NCBI GenBank assembly: GCA_026707445.1
Contig: JAPOWV010000083.1
Coordinates: forward strand, 1-64,000
Direction of reading: 5' to 3'
DNA from: Gammaproteobacteria bacterium
GTDB taxonomy: Bacteria > Pseudomonadota > Gammaproteobacteria > Steroidobacterales > Foliamicaceae
DNA length: 64,000 nucleotides
Shown in pieces: positions 25,926 to 35,012 of the stretch (the stretch's first letter is position 1; each line of letters starts with the position of its first letter). The position numbers and the translations under genes were made by a program. A model generated the notes under the pieces. The model worked only from the letters and a program-made list of their open reading frames with translations. It was not told where the DNA came from and did not search any database.

Positions 25926-27068
25926 CGAGAGGGCGGCGTCCAGCGCTTCGATCAAGTCTTCGGGGGCCTCGAGGCCGACGGAGAAGCGCACCAGGCCGTC
26001 GCGAAGGCCCACGCGCTGCCGTTCTTCGGGCTCGACGTCGGCGTGCGTCATCGTGACGGGATGCGTAATCAGCGATTCGACCGCGCCCAGGTTCTCCGCC
26101 AGCGTCCACAGTTCGACGTTGTCCATCAACGTCTTTCCGGCTTCGAGTCCGCCTATCAGCTCGCACCAGAGCATGGCGCCGAAACCGCTGGCCTGGCGAC
26201 CTGCCAGTTCGTGCTGGCCGAAGGACTCAAGGCCCGGATAGCAGACTTCGCCCACTGCCGGATGGTCGCTCAGATATTGCGCGATGGCCATGGCGCTGGC
26301 CGACTGCCGGTCCATGCGCACCGAAAGCGTCTTGACGCCCTGCAGGGTAAGCCAGGCGACCATCGGCGACATAATGCTGCCGGTGGCGTTCTGCACGAAA
26401 CGCAGTTTTTCGTCCAGCTCGGCAGTGGCCGCCACGTTGGCGCCCCCCACCGTGGCGTTGTGGCCGTCGAGGTACTTGGTGGTGCTGTGCAGGGAAACGT
26501 GTGCGCCCAGCGCAAGCGGATGCTGGTAATACGGCGTAAGAAACGTGTTGTCGACGACGTGAATCAGATCGTTGGCCCGGGCAATTTCCGACAGGGCCGC
26601 GATGTCGCTGAGCGCCAGCGTCGGGTTGGCCGGCGTTTCGGTCAGAAGCAGCCGGGTCTCGGGCCTGATCGCCGCTTCGACGGCGGCAGGGTCCGAGGTA
26701 TCCACGAAGGTGAAGCGGGCGCCGAAACGCGCGAAAACCTGGGTGCATACCCGGTAGGTCCCGCCGTAGGCGACCTGCGATACCAGGGCGTGGTCTCCGG
26801 CGTTCAGGAAGGCGTGCAGCACCGCGCTTACGGCCGCCATGCCGGTGGAATAGCAGGTGCAGTCCTCGCCGTTTTCGAGGCCGGCCAGGCGCTTTTCCAG
26901 GGCCCGCACCGTGGGGTTGCCGCTGCGCGAATACGAGTACCCCTTGGAAAGGTACTCGTCGACGGAAGGCTGGGCGAAGGTGGTGGACTGGTAGATCGGC
27001 GGCAGCACCGATCCGGTCACGGGGTCCGGTTCCGTTCCAGCATGGATCTGTTTGGTGGAGAAACGCAT
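25917..27068 (-). CDS. Cys/Met-metabolism PLP enzyme (cystathionine gamma-synthase/beta-lyase type)
   Basis: The product is 383 residues. The PLP lysine is Lys198 (LHSTTKYLDGH), with Asp173 (VVDNTFLTP), the GYSYSRSGNPT phosphate-binding loop and YGGTYR near 101-106. The Cys that marks methionine gamma-lyases at the YGCTF position is absent (YGGTY), which favours cystathionine gamma-synthase, beta-lyase or a related transsulfuration enzyme. ATG 27068 lies one base after the acyl-CoA dehydrogenase stop (TGAAATG); a GTG at 27086 is possible. The 3' end is overlapped by the palindromic repeat. Confidence 0.9.
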   Translation of the reverse strand: MRFSTKQIHAGTEPDPVTGSVLPPIYQSTTFAQPSVDEYLSKGYSYSRSGNPTVRALEKRLAGLENGEDCTCYSTGMAAVSAVLHAFLNAGDHALVSQVAYGGTYRVCTQVFARFGARFTFVDTSDPAAVEAAIRPETRLLLTETPANPTLALSDIAALSEIARANDLIHVVDNTFLTPYYQHPLALGAHVSLHSTTKYLDGHNATVGGANVAATAELDEKLRFVQNATGSIMSPMVAWLTLQGVKTLSVRMDRQSASAMAIAQYLSDHPAVGEVCYPGLESFGQHELAGRQASGFGAMLWCELIGGLEAGKTLMDNVELWTLAENLGAVESLITHPVTMTHADVEPEERQRVGLRDGLVRFSVGLEAPEDLIEALDAALSRL

Positions 27069-27069
27069 T

Positions 27070-28830
27070 TCAGAACTGTTCGTCACCTAATGCCATCGTG
27101 TTGGCGGCACCGGCCCGAACACGTCGGGCCCGGGCGGCCACCTGCGGCATCAGATGCTCGGCATAAAAGCGCGCGCATACGCGCCGGGCCTGCATATCCT
27201 GCCGGTCCTCGGCGCCGGCGGCGGCCACGGCGGAACGGGCGTGCAGCCAGCCTCCGCAGAGATAGCCCAGCATCATCATCAGGTTGAAGGCCACCGAGCC
27301 GGGCAGGTCGTCGTCGCCGCCCAGCTCCCTGCGGAACCACTCCAGGGTCGATGCCGTTTCCTCCAATCCGTCGCGGAGCGCCTCCGCGACGATGCGGTCT
27401 TCGGCCGGTAGACCTGCCGCATTCGCCAGCGTTTCACCGATTTCCTCGAGCAGTTCACCCAGCGCCCTGCCCTTGTCGCGGATGATCTTGCGGCCAACCA
27501 GGTCGCCGGCCTGGATTCCGGAGGTGCCCTCGTAGATCGTGATGATCCGGGCGTCGCGATAGTGCTGCGCCGCGCCCGTCTCCTCCACGTAGCCCATGCC
27601 GCCATGCACCTGTATGCCGATCGACGTCAGTTCGATCGCCACTTCGCAGATCCAGCCCTTGACGATCGGGGTCAGCAGGTCCAGCTGCCGCTGGTGATAG
27701 GCACGCCTGTCCTGGTCCGGGTGGCGGCGCGCATGGTCGGTATGCAGGGCGGCCATGTAGCACAGCGAGCGCATCGCGAAAATCTGCGATTTCATTTCCA
27801 TCAGCATGCGCCGCACGTCCGGGTGGCGCAGAATGGAGACTGTGCCCGCGCTGCCCGGCGCCTTGCCCTGCATGCGGTTGCGCGCGTACTCCAGTGCCTG
27901 CTGATAGGCCCTCTCGGCGATCGCCACCCCCTGTAGTCCGACCGACACCCGGGCGTCGTTCATCATCGCGAACATGTGCGGCAGGCCTTGATTCTCCTGG
28001 CCGACCAGGTAGCCCACAGCGTCCTCGTAGCTCATGACGCATGTCGGGCTGGCGTGCAGTCCCAGCTTGTGCTCCACCGAGACGGCACGCACGTTGTTGG
28101 GGCGGTCGGGCTCCCCGTTCTCGTCCGGGATTAACTTGGGGACCAGGAACAGCGAAAGTCCGCGAGTGCCCTGCGGCGCATCGGGAAGGCGCGCCAGCAC
28201 CAGGTGCAGAATGTTGCCGGCCATGTCGTGGTCGCCGAACGTGATGAAGATTTTCTGGCCATTGATCAGGTAGTGCCCATTCTCGGGCCTGGCCTGGCTG
28301 CGCACCAGTCCCAGGTCGGAGCCTGCCTGCGGCTCGGTGAGGTTCATGGTGCCGGTCCACTCGCCGCTGACCAGGCGCGGCAGGAATTGCCGGCGAAGTT
28401 CTTCGCTGGCGTGCAACTCCAGCGCATGCAGCGCGCCCTGGCTCAACAGGGGGCAGAGCGACCAGGCCAGGTTGGCCGACTGCCACATCTCCTGGACCGG
28501 CATCGAGAGCACCTGCGGCAAGCCCTGCCCTCCGTAGGTTTCGGGCGCCGAAATTCCGCCCCAGCCGCCTTCGACAAACGCCTCGTAAGCCTGTCGGAAG
28601 CTCTCGGGAACGTGAACCTTCCCGTCGCGCACATCGGCGCCGGCCTGATCGCCCTTGGCATTGAGCGGCGCGAGCACGTTCGAGGCCAGTTCGCCAGCTT
28701 CGTCCATGACCGAACGCGCCAACTCGCTCGTGACCATCTCGCAGCCCGGCAACTCCGCGACCGCGTCCATTCCGGCCACGGAATCCAGAATAAACAGCAT
28801 TTCATCGACAGGCGGCCGATACTCGGACAT
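27070..28830 (-). CDS. Acyl-CoA dehydrogenase, DmdC-like long form
   Basis: The product is 586 residues, longer than ordinary acyl-CoA dehydrogenases (about 380) because of a C-terminal extension. The N terminus (SEYRPPVDEMLFILDSVAG) and segments TGTMNLTEPQAGSDLG, FLVPKLIP and IYEGTSGIQAGDLVGRKI match the group including 3-methylmercaptopropionyl-CoA dehydrogenase (DmdC), with the likely catalytic Glu in YEGTSG. Family members use many acyl-CoAs, so the DMSP link is only a possibility, mildly supported by the sulfur-amino-acid enzyme in the same operon. The start is ATG 28830; 111 bp separate it from the SDR gene. Confidence 0.85.
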   Translation of the reverse strand: MSEYRPPVDEMLFILDSVAGMDAVAELPGCEMVTSELARSVMDEAGELASNVLAPLNAKGDQAGADVRDGKVHVPESFRQAYEAFVEGGWGGISAPETYGGQGLPQVLSMPVQEMWQSANLAWSLCPLLSQGALHALELHASEELRRQFLPRLVSGEWTGTMNLTEPQAGSDLGLVRSQARPENGHYLINGQKIFITFGDHDMAGNILHLVLARLPDAPQGTRGLSLFLVPKLIPDENGEPDRPNNVRAVSVEHKLGLHASPTCVMSYEDAVGYLVGQENQGLPHMFAMMNDARVSVGLQGVAIAERAYQQALEYARNRMQGKAPGSAGTVSILRHPDVRRMLMEMKSQIFAMRSLCYMAALHTDHARRHPDQDRRAYHQRQLDLLTPIVKGWICEVAIELTSIGIQVHGGMGYVEETGAAQHYRDARIITIYEGTSGIQAGDLVGRKIIRDKGRALGELLEEIGETLANAAGLPAEDRIVAEALRDGLEETASTLEWFRRELGGDDDLPGSVAFNLMMMLGYLCGGWLHARSAVAAAGAEDRQDMQARRVCARFYAEHLMPQVAARARRVRAGAANTMALGDEQF

Positions 28831-28941
28831 GGGTCGTTCCAGAAAAGCGAGTGCGCTAGGCAGCCATTGTACCCACGCCGCCCCAATCAATAGCCCCGAA
28901 ATACCCTGCGAACCATCCCGATTTCTGAGCGTTTGCAGGCT

Positions 28942-29688
28942 TCAGGAAAAGAACGTGCCGCCGTTGATGTCGAAGCTGGCGCCGGTAATGAAGCTCGCCC
29001 GCGGCGAGGCAAGGTACGTGACCAGGTCCGCGACCTCCTCGGGACCCCCCTCGCGCCGCAGCGGCGTGGCCGCAGCGACGTTGGCGCGCACGGCGTCCTT
29101 GGTGAACGTGTCGTGGAAGGTCGTGTCGATCATTCCCGGACACACGCAATTGACACGGATGCCGGCCGGCCCCAGTTCCTTGGCCATCGCCCGGGTAAGT
29201 GACATCACCGCACCCTTGGACGTCGCGTAGGCCGCCGCACCCGGACCGCCCCCGTCCCGTCCGGCCTGCGAGGAGAGATTGACGATGGAGCCTCCCTCCG
29301 CCATGTGGGGAAGGACGCATTGCACAGTCAGGAATGTGCTGGTCACGTTCAGTCGCAGGACATGTTCCAGGAACTCCTCGTCCATCTCCGGCAGCGCCTT
29401 GCGCGCGACCATGCCGCCCACGACATTGACCAAGACGTCGATCGAGTCGCCGAATGCGCGGCGGGTCTCGGCCACCAGTTTCTCGACGTCCCCGCGCCTT
29501 GTCATATCGCCGGCGACCGCGGCCGCGGCTCCGCCGGCCCGCCGAATGCTCTCGACAGTCTCCTTCCCGGCCGCGGCATCATGAAAATAATTGACGGCCA
29601 CGCTGGCGCCGGCCTCGGCCAGGGCCAGCGACACGGCCCTGCCGATGTCCCTGGAACCGCCGGCGACAATTGCTACCTTGCCTTCCAT
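28942..29688 (-). CDS. SDR-family oxidoreductase, candidate DEH reductase
   Basis: The product is 248 residues. The NAD(P)-binding GGSRDIG (10-16), active-site Asn115, Ser140, Tyr154 and Lys158 form the full classical SDR tetrad. The usual NNAG is replaced by NVVG (88-91). ATG 29688 has GGGAG eight bases upstream; a TTG at 29703 is the alternative. It follows the PL17 oligoalginate lyase gene by 18 bp, so reduction of 4-deoxy-L-erythro-5-hexoseulose uronate to KDG, as done by SDRs in alginate degraders, is the best guess. A sugar-acid dehydrogenase with another substrate is possible. Confidence 0.82.
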   Translation of the reverse strand: MEGKVAIVAGGSRDIGRAVSLALAEAGASVAVNYFHDAAAGKETVESIRRAGGAAAAVAGDMTRRGDVEKLVAETRRAFGDSIDVLVNVVGGMVARKALPEMDEEFLEHVLRLNVTSTFLTVQCVLPHMAEGGSIVNLSSQAGRDGGGPGAAAYATSKGAVMSLTRAMAKELGPAGIRVNCVCPGMIDTTFHDTFTKDAVRANVAAATPLRREGGPEEVADLVTYLASPRASFITGASFDINGGTFFS

Positions 29689-29706
29689 ACCTGTATCTCC
29701 CAACGA

Positions 29707-31923
29707 TTAATTTGAATGCGTGGAGGCGAGTGGACCGTCACGATCGAACAGACCGTAGAAGCCGCTCCACACGAATTCCCGGCCGGCTACGCTGACCGCA
29801 TGTTCATGTTCGTCGTCCGCGTCGTATGAAAGCGCAAGATAGCGCTCGCCGCTCTGCCTGTTGACGATCTTCACCAGCGTGCGGTTGCCTTCGCGGATTC
29901 GCTCGATCGCGGCAATCGACCCTTCGCTCCCGATGGTGGATTCCTCCGCCGCGTCGTACTCGCCATGCGCTTCCAGCGTGGAAACGAAGGTGCTGTCGCC
30001 CGTGCTCCGCAATCGCAGGATCACCGCCTGCTCGCGCCTGAGATTGATCTGCGGATCGTTGGCGCCGAGTTCCGCAAAGAGCACCTGCAGCGGTTCTTCG
30101 GCCTGGATCGAATACGTGTAGAAGCGATTTCCGGCAAGCCAGGTCATCGAGAACAGCTGGCCGGCAGCCACTTCGGTTTCCGCCCGCAGCCAGAGATGCT
30201 GGTAACCGTTGGCGCTGCCCAGCGGCATCAATTTTTCGGTCATTGCGCGAAGCGGCGGGCTGGTGGCTATGACCTGGCCCTTGAAGTGAACCGGCAAATC
30301 GTATTGCCGAGCTCCGGAACCGGTCACATCAAGCACGTCCACCACGACGGGGCCGTCGGCCAGCACGCCGTCCTCCAGAACCAGCGTGCGACTGAAGGAA
30401 ACACCCTCGTAGGCGCCGTCCATGGACGCCGCCGCGACATGAATGCCCCTGTCGCTGCCGAAGTACAGCACCTCGGGATGGAAACGCTCGCCAACCGCCA
30501 GCCGGGCGCCGAAATGACTCTCCCCGTCCACGACCAGCGTGTTGTGGGCGACCGTCTGCTTGGCCCAGGATTCGTTCTCCCGCAAATAACGCCCGCCGTT
30601 CTTGGGTTCGATATTGAGGAAACGCGCGGCGCCGTAGTCGGCCACGATCTCGTTGCCATTGTCGTAGAAGATCCAGTGCAGCTTGTCGAAATGGCCGTGT
30701 CCCATGCCCTGCGCCGTAGCCTTGAATACCAGCGCCTGGTGGCCGGGTCCCGCGCCGTTGCGAAGAACCGCCAGACCGCCCTGCTCGCCGGAGGGGCCGT
30801 CCCTGAGCAGCACGGAACGATGCTCGTAAGGCTCCGCCCCGCCGCGGTCCGCCGCCAGCGCCGCTTCGAAGCCGTCCCCGGTAAGCACGTAGGAATCCTG
30901 CCGCCGCGCCACCGACAGCAGCCTGGGGTCGCCGGTCAGCGCGTAGGCGATGGCAACGCCGTGGCGCAACTCGACGGTATCCAGTCCCTTCTCCCGGATC
31001 GCGTCGTTGATCGGAAAGAACAGGCCGCCGTAGGAAAGCTCGATACAGGCATAGATCGCCTTCAGCAACAGGCCGTCGCGATACTCGAAGATCTTCAGTT
31101 CCGGATCGTTGTTCTCGATGCTCCGGGCAAAAACCACCAGCGGCATCAATGCGTAACGCTGGTAGTACGGACCCTCGGCGTAGTAGCCGTCCGGCGACAG
31201 CAGCAGGTCGAGTTGCCGGATGAATCCGGCCTTGCCGTCGCCATTGAGGCCGTAAAGCGACATTTCGACGTACGACGGTTCGTTGAGCGTGTATCCGGTC
31301 ATCCCGACGGCGGCCACCGCCCAGGTTCCGTGATTGTGAATCCGATCGAATGTCTGCGGCGATTCCACCGAAAGGAAGTCGGCCATGGGCCGCAGCAGAC
31401 GTTCTTCAATGACGCTTTTCTCGTCGTCTGAAAGCGTATCGACAATCGCGTCGTAGCCCTGAACTGCGTGAACCAGCCAGACCGACTCATTGAGGCTCTG
31501 CCAGAACAGCCGGCCCGGTGTCTGCTCCTTCTTCATCGGGTGCTCGCCCAGGCCCGGATACAGGTCCGCGTACGTCAGCAACAACGACCTGACGCGATCG
31601 GCGTAGCGCCCGTCGCCTGTGAGCTGATACACGATGCCGGCCTCGCGAATCGCGACGCCGTTGCGCTTGTGCTGCTCGTGCGAATAACCGCCGCCGGCAT
31701 CGGTCGGAGCGGGCACATCCGGCTCGGATGCGAAATAGCGGTCGACGCGCGCCCGGGACCGCTCCAGCGAGCGCATGAAGCCCGGCGATTCGCCCATTGT
31801 GGCGGTGATACTTGCAACGTCCGCTGCGGTCAGCAGCAGGCGCGGATGAGTTGTCCGGCCATCCTGCGGCCAGCCGCCGATCGCCAGGGCCGCCGCGGCC
31901 AGAACGACGAAGTGCTTGCGCAT
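29707..31923 (-). CDS. PL17 oligoalginate lyase
   Basis: The product is 738 residues with an N-terminal export signal and no clear lipobox. An alpha/alpha-barrel alginate-lyase domain (about 25-330) is followed by a heparinase II/III-like beta domain. Asn197-His198 (RIHNHGTWAV), Tyr254 (GPYYQRY) and His411 (GMGHGHFDK) sit a constant four residues from the catalytic Asn201/His202/Tyr258 and His415 reported for Saccharophagus Alg17C. Such enzymes release monomeric unsaturated uronate from alginate oligomers, usually in the periplasm. ATG 31923 overlaps the PL6 stop by one base (TGATG). Confidence 0.93.
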   Translation of the reverse strand: MRKHFVVLAAAALAIGGWPQDGRTTHPRLLLTAADVASITATMGESPGFMRSLERSRARVDRYFASEPDVPAPTDAGGGYSHEQHKRNGVAIREAGIVYQLTGDGRYADRVRSLLLTYADLYPGLGEHPMKKEQTPGRLFWQSLNESVWLVHAVQGYDAIVDTLSDDEKSVIEERLLRPMADFLSVESPQTFDRIHNHGTWAVAAVGMTGYTLNEPSYVEMSLYGLNGDGKAGFIRQLDLLLSPDGYYAEGPYYQRYALMPLVVFARSIENNDPELKIFEYRDGLLLKAIYACIELSYGGLFFPINDAIREKGLDTVELRHGVAIAYALTGDPRLLSVARRQDSYVLTGDGFEAALAADRGGAEPYEHRSVLLRDGPSGEQGGLAVLRNGAGPGHQALVFKATAQGMGHGHFDKLHWIFYDNGNEIVADYGAARFLNIEPKNGGRYLRENESWAKQTVAHNTLVVDGESHFGARLAVGERFHPEVLYFGSDRGIHVAAASMDGAYEGVSFSRTLVLEDGVLADGPVVVDVLDVTGSGARQYDLPVHFKGQVIATSPPLRAMTEKLMPLGSANGYQHLWLRAETEVAAGQLFSMTWLAGNRFYTYSIQAEEPLQVLFAELGANDPQINLRREQAVILRLRSTGDSTFVSTLEAHGEYDAAEESTIGSEGSIAAIERIREGNRTLVKIVNRQSGERYLALSYDADDEHEHAVSVAGREFVWSGFYGLFDRDGPLASTHSN

Positions 31924-34124
31924 CAAGGGTTGCCGATCTCGCCGACAATCGGATCCGGCGTACCGGCAAACCGATTGTCTCCGATACGCGTGACCGGATC
32001 GCCGACCGTGTGAGTTACTCGGATCGGCCGGCTGTTGATGAACTCGTTGTCGTGAATGTCGGCCACCTGCACACCGAGCAACCGTATCGACGCGTCCGTC
32101 TTGTTGCGCGCGTTGTGGCCCACCGAATCCAGCACGCTGGAGCGCACCTCGAGCCGCGGGCCGAAGGTGCTCTCGTCCGTTCCGCCGCGGTATATGTCGA
32201 CCACGGCGCCGCCGATGTTGCTGAACCGGCTGTCGACTACCGAAATTTCCTCGCCGTTGTAGCGGCCCAGGTCGTCGATCTCCCTGCTGAGCGAAATCAC
32301 GTTGCCGGTAATGTCGCTGAATTCGGAGCGCGTGATGCGAATCTCATCCGCAAAGGTGTTCTTGGCCACCAGGAAGAAATTGAAGAGGTAATTGACGTCC
32401 AGGTCGCTTATGGAGCAGTCGTCGACCACCAGGCCGTAGTTGCTCGTCATCGAGTAGCGGCTGGTGCGAACCACCGAGTTGCCCGACATGTCGGGAGAAG
32501 CCGCGCCGGAAATCTCCAGGCCCGAAAGTTCGAGGCGCCCGCCGTCGTCAAGCTCGAACAGCGCCGGGCGCTCGAACTCCAGCCTGACCGTTCCGCGGCC
32601 CTGCGCCGCTCTTATGGTCAACGGCCGATCGATCACCATCGTCTTCCTGACCCGGTAGTCGCCGGGAGCCAACTCCAGAATCGAACCGGCATTGGCGCGT
32701 CTGGCGGCATTGAACAGGGCGTCCTCGCCGGGCTTGACAAGGATTGCGGGTGGCGTCGCCCGGGAGGAATCCCGTTTCGGATACCAGGCAACACCGGTTT
32801 CGTCCACGCCCAGCACCTGAAGGTCCGCGCGAACGCCGATTGAAGCGAGTTCGTCTCCGACCGGATACAACAGCCCGTTGGCGGCCTGTTGCAGCTCGAT
32901 GCGGGAGTTCGCAAAACCGCTCTTTACCGGCAGATCCTCGACCGCGTTTGCCGCATTGCCCTCAAACGCAATCCCGCTGATGTCGTCGTGCACCCGGATG
33001 ACGTTATTCCCCTCGCGGTTGAACACCAGGTTGGAACGGAACACGCTGTCGATCGGGGTCGCCGAGCGCTCTTCGTCGCTGCCCCCGGCCAATTCGACGT
33101 AGTCGCACTGGATGATCGAGTTGTTCTCCATCAGCGCGTCCTCGACCTGGTGATATCGGTTGAGCGGAGAATCCGGTACGCCGTTCATGACCGTGAAGGC
33201 GGCCCCGAAACGATAGCCGGTGAGCCCATGCAGGTAGTTGTTGCGGACCACATGCCCCTTGTTGATGACCCGTATGCCGCCGGTATTCGGAACGCCATTG
33301 CCGAGAAATACGTTGTCCTCCACCACAGCGTTGTTGCCGTGCCGCATCGTGAGCGTGCCGCGAGATTCCAGGAACAGGTTTCCTCGGAAGACGTTGCCGC
33401 CCGACTTGTTGGAAATGATTTCCAGCTCGCCGTCGCAGCGATCGAACACGTTGTTCTCGACGACGGTCAGCGAATCGGCGAGCGAGTAGTGGCTGGTGCC
33501 GATACGCAGCGTCTCGCCGCCGTTGGATCCCAGTATCGGCCGCGGGCCGAAGTAGTTGTGGTCGATGCGGTGGTGGTTTTGCTGGTTTTCCTCGCCGTCC
33601 AGCCGCACGGCCATCGTGACTCCGAGATTGCCCTTGCCCTCAACATGGTTGTGATCGAAGCGGTTGTGGCGCCCGAACATCAGGACCCAGAAATCAATCT
33701 CATGCCGTTCCGGGTTGTTGAACCGGTCGATGACGGTCTCGGTCACTCTCGAGTAATTGGCGGGTTCGCCTTTGGTCCGGCGAAAGGAAATCACGGTGCT
33801 GGTTGGCGTGTAGCCGTCCCTGAACACCAATCCGGACACGACGAGGTGGCTGCCGGCAAGCCGAAGGTTCGATTGGCCGCTGATCACGACCTTCCCCTTC
33901 GTTTCCGCCGTCAGGGTAATCGGACGTTCCGGCTCCCCGTTCCCGGCAAACAGAATCTCGAAATCGCGCCAGACCCCGTTGGCCAGAACAATGACGTCAC
34001 CCGGCCCGGCCCGCGCGACCGCATCACGGTATTCCTCTTGATTGGTGACAAGGGTTTCGGCTGCGGCTGCGCTTCCCGCCGCGAATATGGCGAGCGCGGA
34101 AGCTACCAGAACGCCTTTCATCAT
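31923..34124 (-). CDS. PL6 alginate lyase (chondroitinase-B-like)
   Basis: The product is 733 residues with a signal peptide (VLVASALAIFAAGSAAAA). It folds as two beta-helix halves. The catalytic pair appears as Lys240 (ISNKSGGN) and Arg261 (TMRHGNN), the same 21-residue spacing as in known PL6 enzymes; Glu204 (NGGETLRIG), Glu233 and Glu235 may bind calcium. The length matches the two-domain PL6 enzymes that attack polymeric alginate, often poly-MG or poly-G. ATG 34124 begins just five bases after a long palindromic repeat and has no clear ribosome site. It is coupled to PL17. Confidence 0.93.
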   Translation of the reverse strand: MMKGVLVASALAIFAAGSAAAAETLVTNQEEYRDAVARAGPGDVIVLANGVWRDFEILFAGNGEPERPITLTAETKGKVVISGQSNLRLAGSHLVVSGLVFRDGYTPTSTVISFRRTKGEPANYSRVTETVIDRFNNPERHEIDFWVLMFGRHNRFDHNHVEGKGNLGVTMAVRLDGEENQQNHHRIDHNYFGPRPILGSNGGETLRIGTSHYSLADSLTVVENNVFDRCDGELEIISNKSGGNVFRGNLFLESRGTLTMRHGNNAVVEDNVFLGNGVPNTGGIRVINKGHVVRNNYLHGLTGYRFGAAFTVMNGVPDSPLNRYHQVEDALMENNSIIQCDYVELAGGSDEERSATPIDSVFRSNLVFNREGNNVIRVHDDISGIAFEGNAANAVEDLPVKSGFANSRIELQQAANGLLYPVGDELASIGVRADLQVLGVDETGVAWYPKRDSSRATPPAILVKPGEDALFNAARRANAGSILELAPGDYRVRKTMVIDRPLTIRAAQGRGTVRLEFERPALFELDDGGRLELSGLEISGAASPDMSGNSVVRTSRYSMTSNYGLVVDDCSISDLDVNYLFNFFLVAKNTFADEIRITRSEFSDITGNVISLSREIDDLGRYNGEEISVVDSRFSNIGGAVVDIYRGGTDESTFGPRLEVRSSVLDSVGHNARNKTDASIRLLGVQVADIHDNEFINSRPIRVTHTVGDPVTRIGDNRFAGTPDPIVGEIGNP

Positions 34125-34128
34125 GCTA

Positions 34129-34230
34129 GCGCCTGTTCCCGTTACCCCTGTCGGAAGAGCGTTGGAGCAGGGACTGCGTAACCGAGCCAAGGATGGCGCC
34201 TCTTCAGACAGGGGTAACGGGAACAGGCGC
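34129..34230. repeat. Long hairpin with conserved loop, copy 2
   Basis: Perfect 24-bp arms (34129-34152 and 34207-34230) continue inward past one mismatch for six more pairs, to 34159/34200. The 40-nt loop (34160-34199) carries GGAGCAGGGACTGCG and CCGAGCCAAGGATGG, matching the other two copies. The arm sequences differ from theirs. It occupies the leader of the PL6 gene, between it and the GntR gene upstream, so it may attenuate or stabilise the polycistronic mRNA. Confidence 0.8.
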
Positions 34231-34249
34231 GGGCTAACGCAGAAGGCAG

Positions 34250-34996
34250 TTAGATTCGTGCGCTTTTCAGGAAACGCTCGCGGCTCTCGCTGGCTTTCCT
34301 GCGAACGTCCCTGATCGCCTTTTGCTCGGTCACGTCCAGCATGGATTCCAGCAGCCGCGTGAAGTGCTTTCTCATCGCCAGCCGCGCCTCCGACGGATCG
34401 CGGCTATGCAGGGCGTCGAGAATCTCCCGGTGTTCTCCCCCGCGCACCGTCGCGTCTTCCGAGCAAACGGAGTCATACACCTTCTTGACCGGCGGCAGTT
34501 CCATGCGCATCCGCCAGAGCTTCTCGACAATGTAATAGAGCACGGAATTCCCGGCGGCATCGGCAATGGTCAGGTGAAAGTTCCGGTCCGCGAGTTCGGC
34601 CGCATCGACGTCTTCATGGTCGTCGCTGCTCATGTCCACGATGAGTTGCTCAAGCTTGGCCAGCGTCTCGTCGCTGATATCGGGCGCCGCAAGCGCCGCC
34701 ACCTCGGACTCGAACAGCGATCGCGCCTCCGTCAATTCAAGCGCGCTTACGCTGGGCAGCACTTCCACCTGGGAGACCGCGGCGTCCAGCACATGCGCTC
34801 CCGACCCGGGCCGCACTTCGAGCTTCCCGAGAGCCTGCAGCGAAATCAGCGCCTGGCGGACCGTGACCCGGCTTACATTGAACTGTTCAGCCAGCTCCCG
34901 CTCGCCGGGCAAGCGTGTGCCGGGCGGATACACACCCTCTTGCATCCGTCGCGCAATCCTTTGCGCAACGGCCTCATACAGCCTCTGTTCCTTCAT
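34250..34996 (-). CDS. GntR-family regulator with FCD effector domain
   Basis: The product is 248 residues. The winged helix-turn-helix (RLPGERELAEQFNVSRVTVRQAL) is followed by an all-helical FCD domain with metal-site residues in DRNFHLTIADAAGNS and a late His segment (GGEHREILDAL). FadR-group members often sense sugar acids such as uronates or KDG. ATG 34996 has AGGAAAAAG upstream. The gene starts 17 bp after the TonB receptor stop and is upstream of both lyases, so it probably regulates this minus-strand operon. Confidence 0.9.
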   Translation of the reverse strand: MKEQRLYEAVAQRIARRMQEGVYPPGTRLPGERELAEQFNVSRVTVRQALISLQALGKLEVRPGSGAHVLDAAVSQVEVLPSVSALELTEARSLFESEVAALAAPDISDETLAKLEQLIVDMSSDDHEDVDAAELADRNFHLTIADAAGNSVLYYIVEKLWRMRMELPPVKKVYDSVCSEDATVRGGEHREILDALHSRDPSEARLAMRKHFTRLLESMLDVTEQKAIRDVRRKASESRERFLKSARI

Positions 34997-35012
34997 CTTT
35001 TTCCTGTTCGTA

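Noticed and set aside
25917..27068. Methionine gamma-lyase assignment for the PLP enzyme
   Set aside because: The Cys typical of that enzyme is replaced by Gly in YGGTY, so only the broader Cys/Met-metabolism family is claimed.
25848..27287. Plus-strand open frame of about 479 codons opposite the PLP-enzyme gene
   Set aside because: It mirrors a complete Cys/Met-metabolism enzyme with an intact PLP lysine and starts inside a palindromic repeat; no recognisable motifs.
32889..34181. Plus-strand open frame of about 430 codons opposite the PL6 lyase
   Set aside because: The minus-strand PL6 protein has catalytic residues and a signal peptide. The plus frame reads only Val/Arg/His-rich sequence and ends in a repeat.
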